NCBI GenBank assembly: GCA_944386055.1
Contig: CALWZP010000004.1
Coordinates: 1 to 64,000, forward strand
DNA: 64,000 bases
Source: an uncultured Oscillospiraceae bacterium
GTDB lineage: Bacteria; Bacillota; Clostridia; Oscillospirales; Oscillospiraceae
Direction of reading: 5' to 3'
The position numbers were made by a program, and so were the translations under genes. The stretch's first letter is position 1; every line of letters starts with the position of its first letter. Positions 63,649 to 64,000 of the stretch are shown here, piece by piece. The notes below the pieces were generated by a model. The model saw only the letters and a list, made by a program, of their open reading frames with translations, was not told the DNA's origin and did no database searches.

Positions 63649-63728
63649 CCATCGAAACGGTTGTAGAAAAGCACCGGGCGGTTGTAGAAGAAAACGAAAA
63701 TGTGTAGATTCCCCCAGGGGAAAGAGTA

Positions 63729-63758
63729 TTGACGGCTGATTGAAAAAAGAGATAATAT
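63729..63758 (+). promoter_or_regulatory. Candidate promoter of the lysR gene
   Basis: TTGACG (63729-63734) with TAATAT (63753-63758, 18-nt spacer); the overlapping GATAAT and TATAAT are alternative -10 sequences. Confidence 0.6.
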
Positions 63759-63851
63759 AATAAAGAAACGGAAGAACAACGCAATCCGCAGCGGAGCTGC
63801 TTCTGACTTTTTCCGGGCGGACTGCGGGAGAGAAGAGGAGAAAATAACCCC

Positions 63852-64000
63852 ATGGACATGAATCAGCTGAACTATTTCATCTCGGTGGCGCAGACCCTGA
63901 ACTTCACCGAGGCGGCCAAGCGCAACGGCATCACCCAGCCCTCCATCAGCCATCATATCAGCGAGCTGGAGAAGCAGCTGGGGGCCCGGCTGTTCCTTCG
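63852..64000 (+). CDS. LysR-family regulator, N-terminal part (cut by window end)
   Basis: About 49 codons from ATG 63852 are visible and the frame is open at the window edge. MNQLNYFISVAQTLNFTEAA, KRNGITQPSISHHISELEKQ and LGARLFLR form the LysR winged-helix DNA-binding domain. The effector domain and target lie outside the window. Confidence 0.9.
   Translation, partial: MDMNQLNYFISVAQTLNFTEAAKRNGITQPSISHHISELEKQLGARLFL

Larger units (their letters stand above)
63554..63851. promoter_or_regulatory. Divergent control region between UPF0145 and lysR
   Basis: 298 nt without a gene. It holds one good promoter in each direction (63620-63648 minus, 63729-63758 plus), and a GC-rich partial inverted repeat near 63785-63830 in the lysR leader. 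Confidence 0.65.

Overview
The window looks like chromosome of a GC-rich anaerobic Firmicute of the Oscillospiraceae type (Flavonifractor / Pseudoflavonifractor / Lawsonibacter / Intestinimonas neighbourhood). This is inferred from the strong GC-ending codon bias, Gram-positive Shine-Dalgarno sites, a complete butyryl-CoA-forming operon, ECF vitamin transport with an FMN riboswitch, MutS2, an HPr with both His15 and Ser46, and DivIVA-like proteins. I saw no rRNA, tRNA, CRISPR array, prophage or intact insertion sequence.

Layout. 0-4 kb: a MerR/BmrR-type regulator, then a promoter of textbook MerR architecture driving a metal-dependent cyclase-family hydrolase and an Fe-S/flavin ene-reductase. 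4-12.7 kb: housekeeping genes (mutS2, HPr, EcsC-like, a frameshifted P-loop kinase, uvrC, rsmD, coaD, a coiled-coil protein, a small MerR regulator). 12.8-17.9 kb (minus strand): crt-hbd-bcd-etfB-etfA for crotonyl/butyryl-CoA formation, with a short duplicated remnant of crt. 18.3-24.5 kb: deoC and a BmpA/NupABC-type nucleoside ABC importer. 24.5-36.1 kb: the most distinctive part. A promoter and a ~270-nt leader precede five small unfamiliar proteins (one Nudix-like with a damaged catalytic box), then both subunits of a molybdopterin enzyme of the pyrogallol-phloroglucinol transhydroxylase family, a thiolase, a beta-keto-acid cleavage enzyme, a two-subunit acetoacetate-type CoA-transferase and a sodium:solute symporter. 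36.2-43.2 kb: PiT phosphate transporter, DNA polymerase IV, FMN riboswitch plus RibU, a SLOG protein, a nitroreductase and a ClpE-like ATPase. 43.4-49.6 kb: ecfA1-ecfA2-ecfT-truA-DUF5711-cvpA and a methyltransferase. 49.8-53.7 kb: DivIVA-like protein with a lone fumarase beta subunit, an unusual HTH protein with Gly-every-five repeats, and a PadR / HAAS / membrane-protein module with a frameshift. 53.8-57.9 kb: MarR plus a heterodimeric ABC exporter. 58.1-62.8 kb: arginine deiminase pathway arcA-arcB-arcC plus a YfcC-type antiporter. The window ends with a UPF0145 protein and the start of a LysR regulator.

How the genes may work together. Known anaerobic trihydroxybenzene fermentation runs pyrogallol -> phloroglucinol (transhydroxylase) -> dihydrophloroglucinol (reductase) -> 3-hydroxy-5-oxohexanoate (cyclohydrolase) -> triacetate -> acetoacetate/acetoacetyl-CoA (keto-acid cleavage enzyme) -> acetyl-CoA and butyryl-CoA. 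The window encodes strong candidates for the first step and for everything from triacetate onward, and weaker candidates for ring reduction (ene-reductase) and ring opening (cyclase-family hydrolase). No short-chain phloroglucinol reductase and no 3-hydroxy-5-oxohexanoate dehydrogenase is visible. The substrate assignment is an inference from family and context. The five small proteins are the best candidates for something undescribed.
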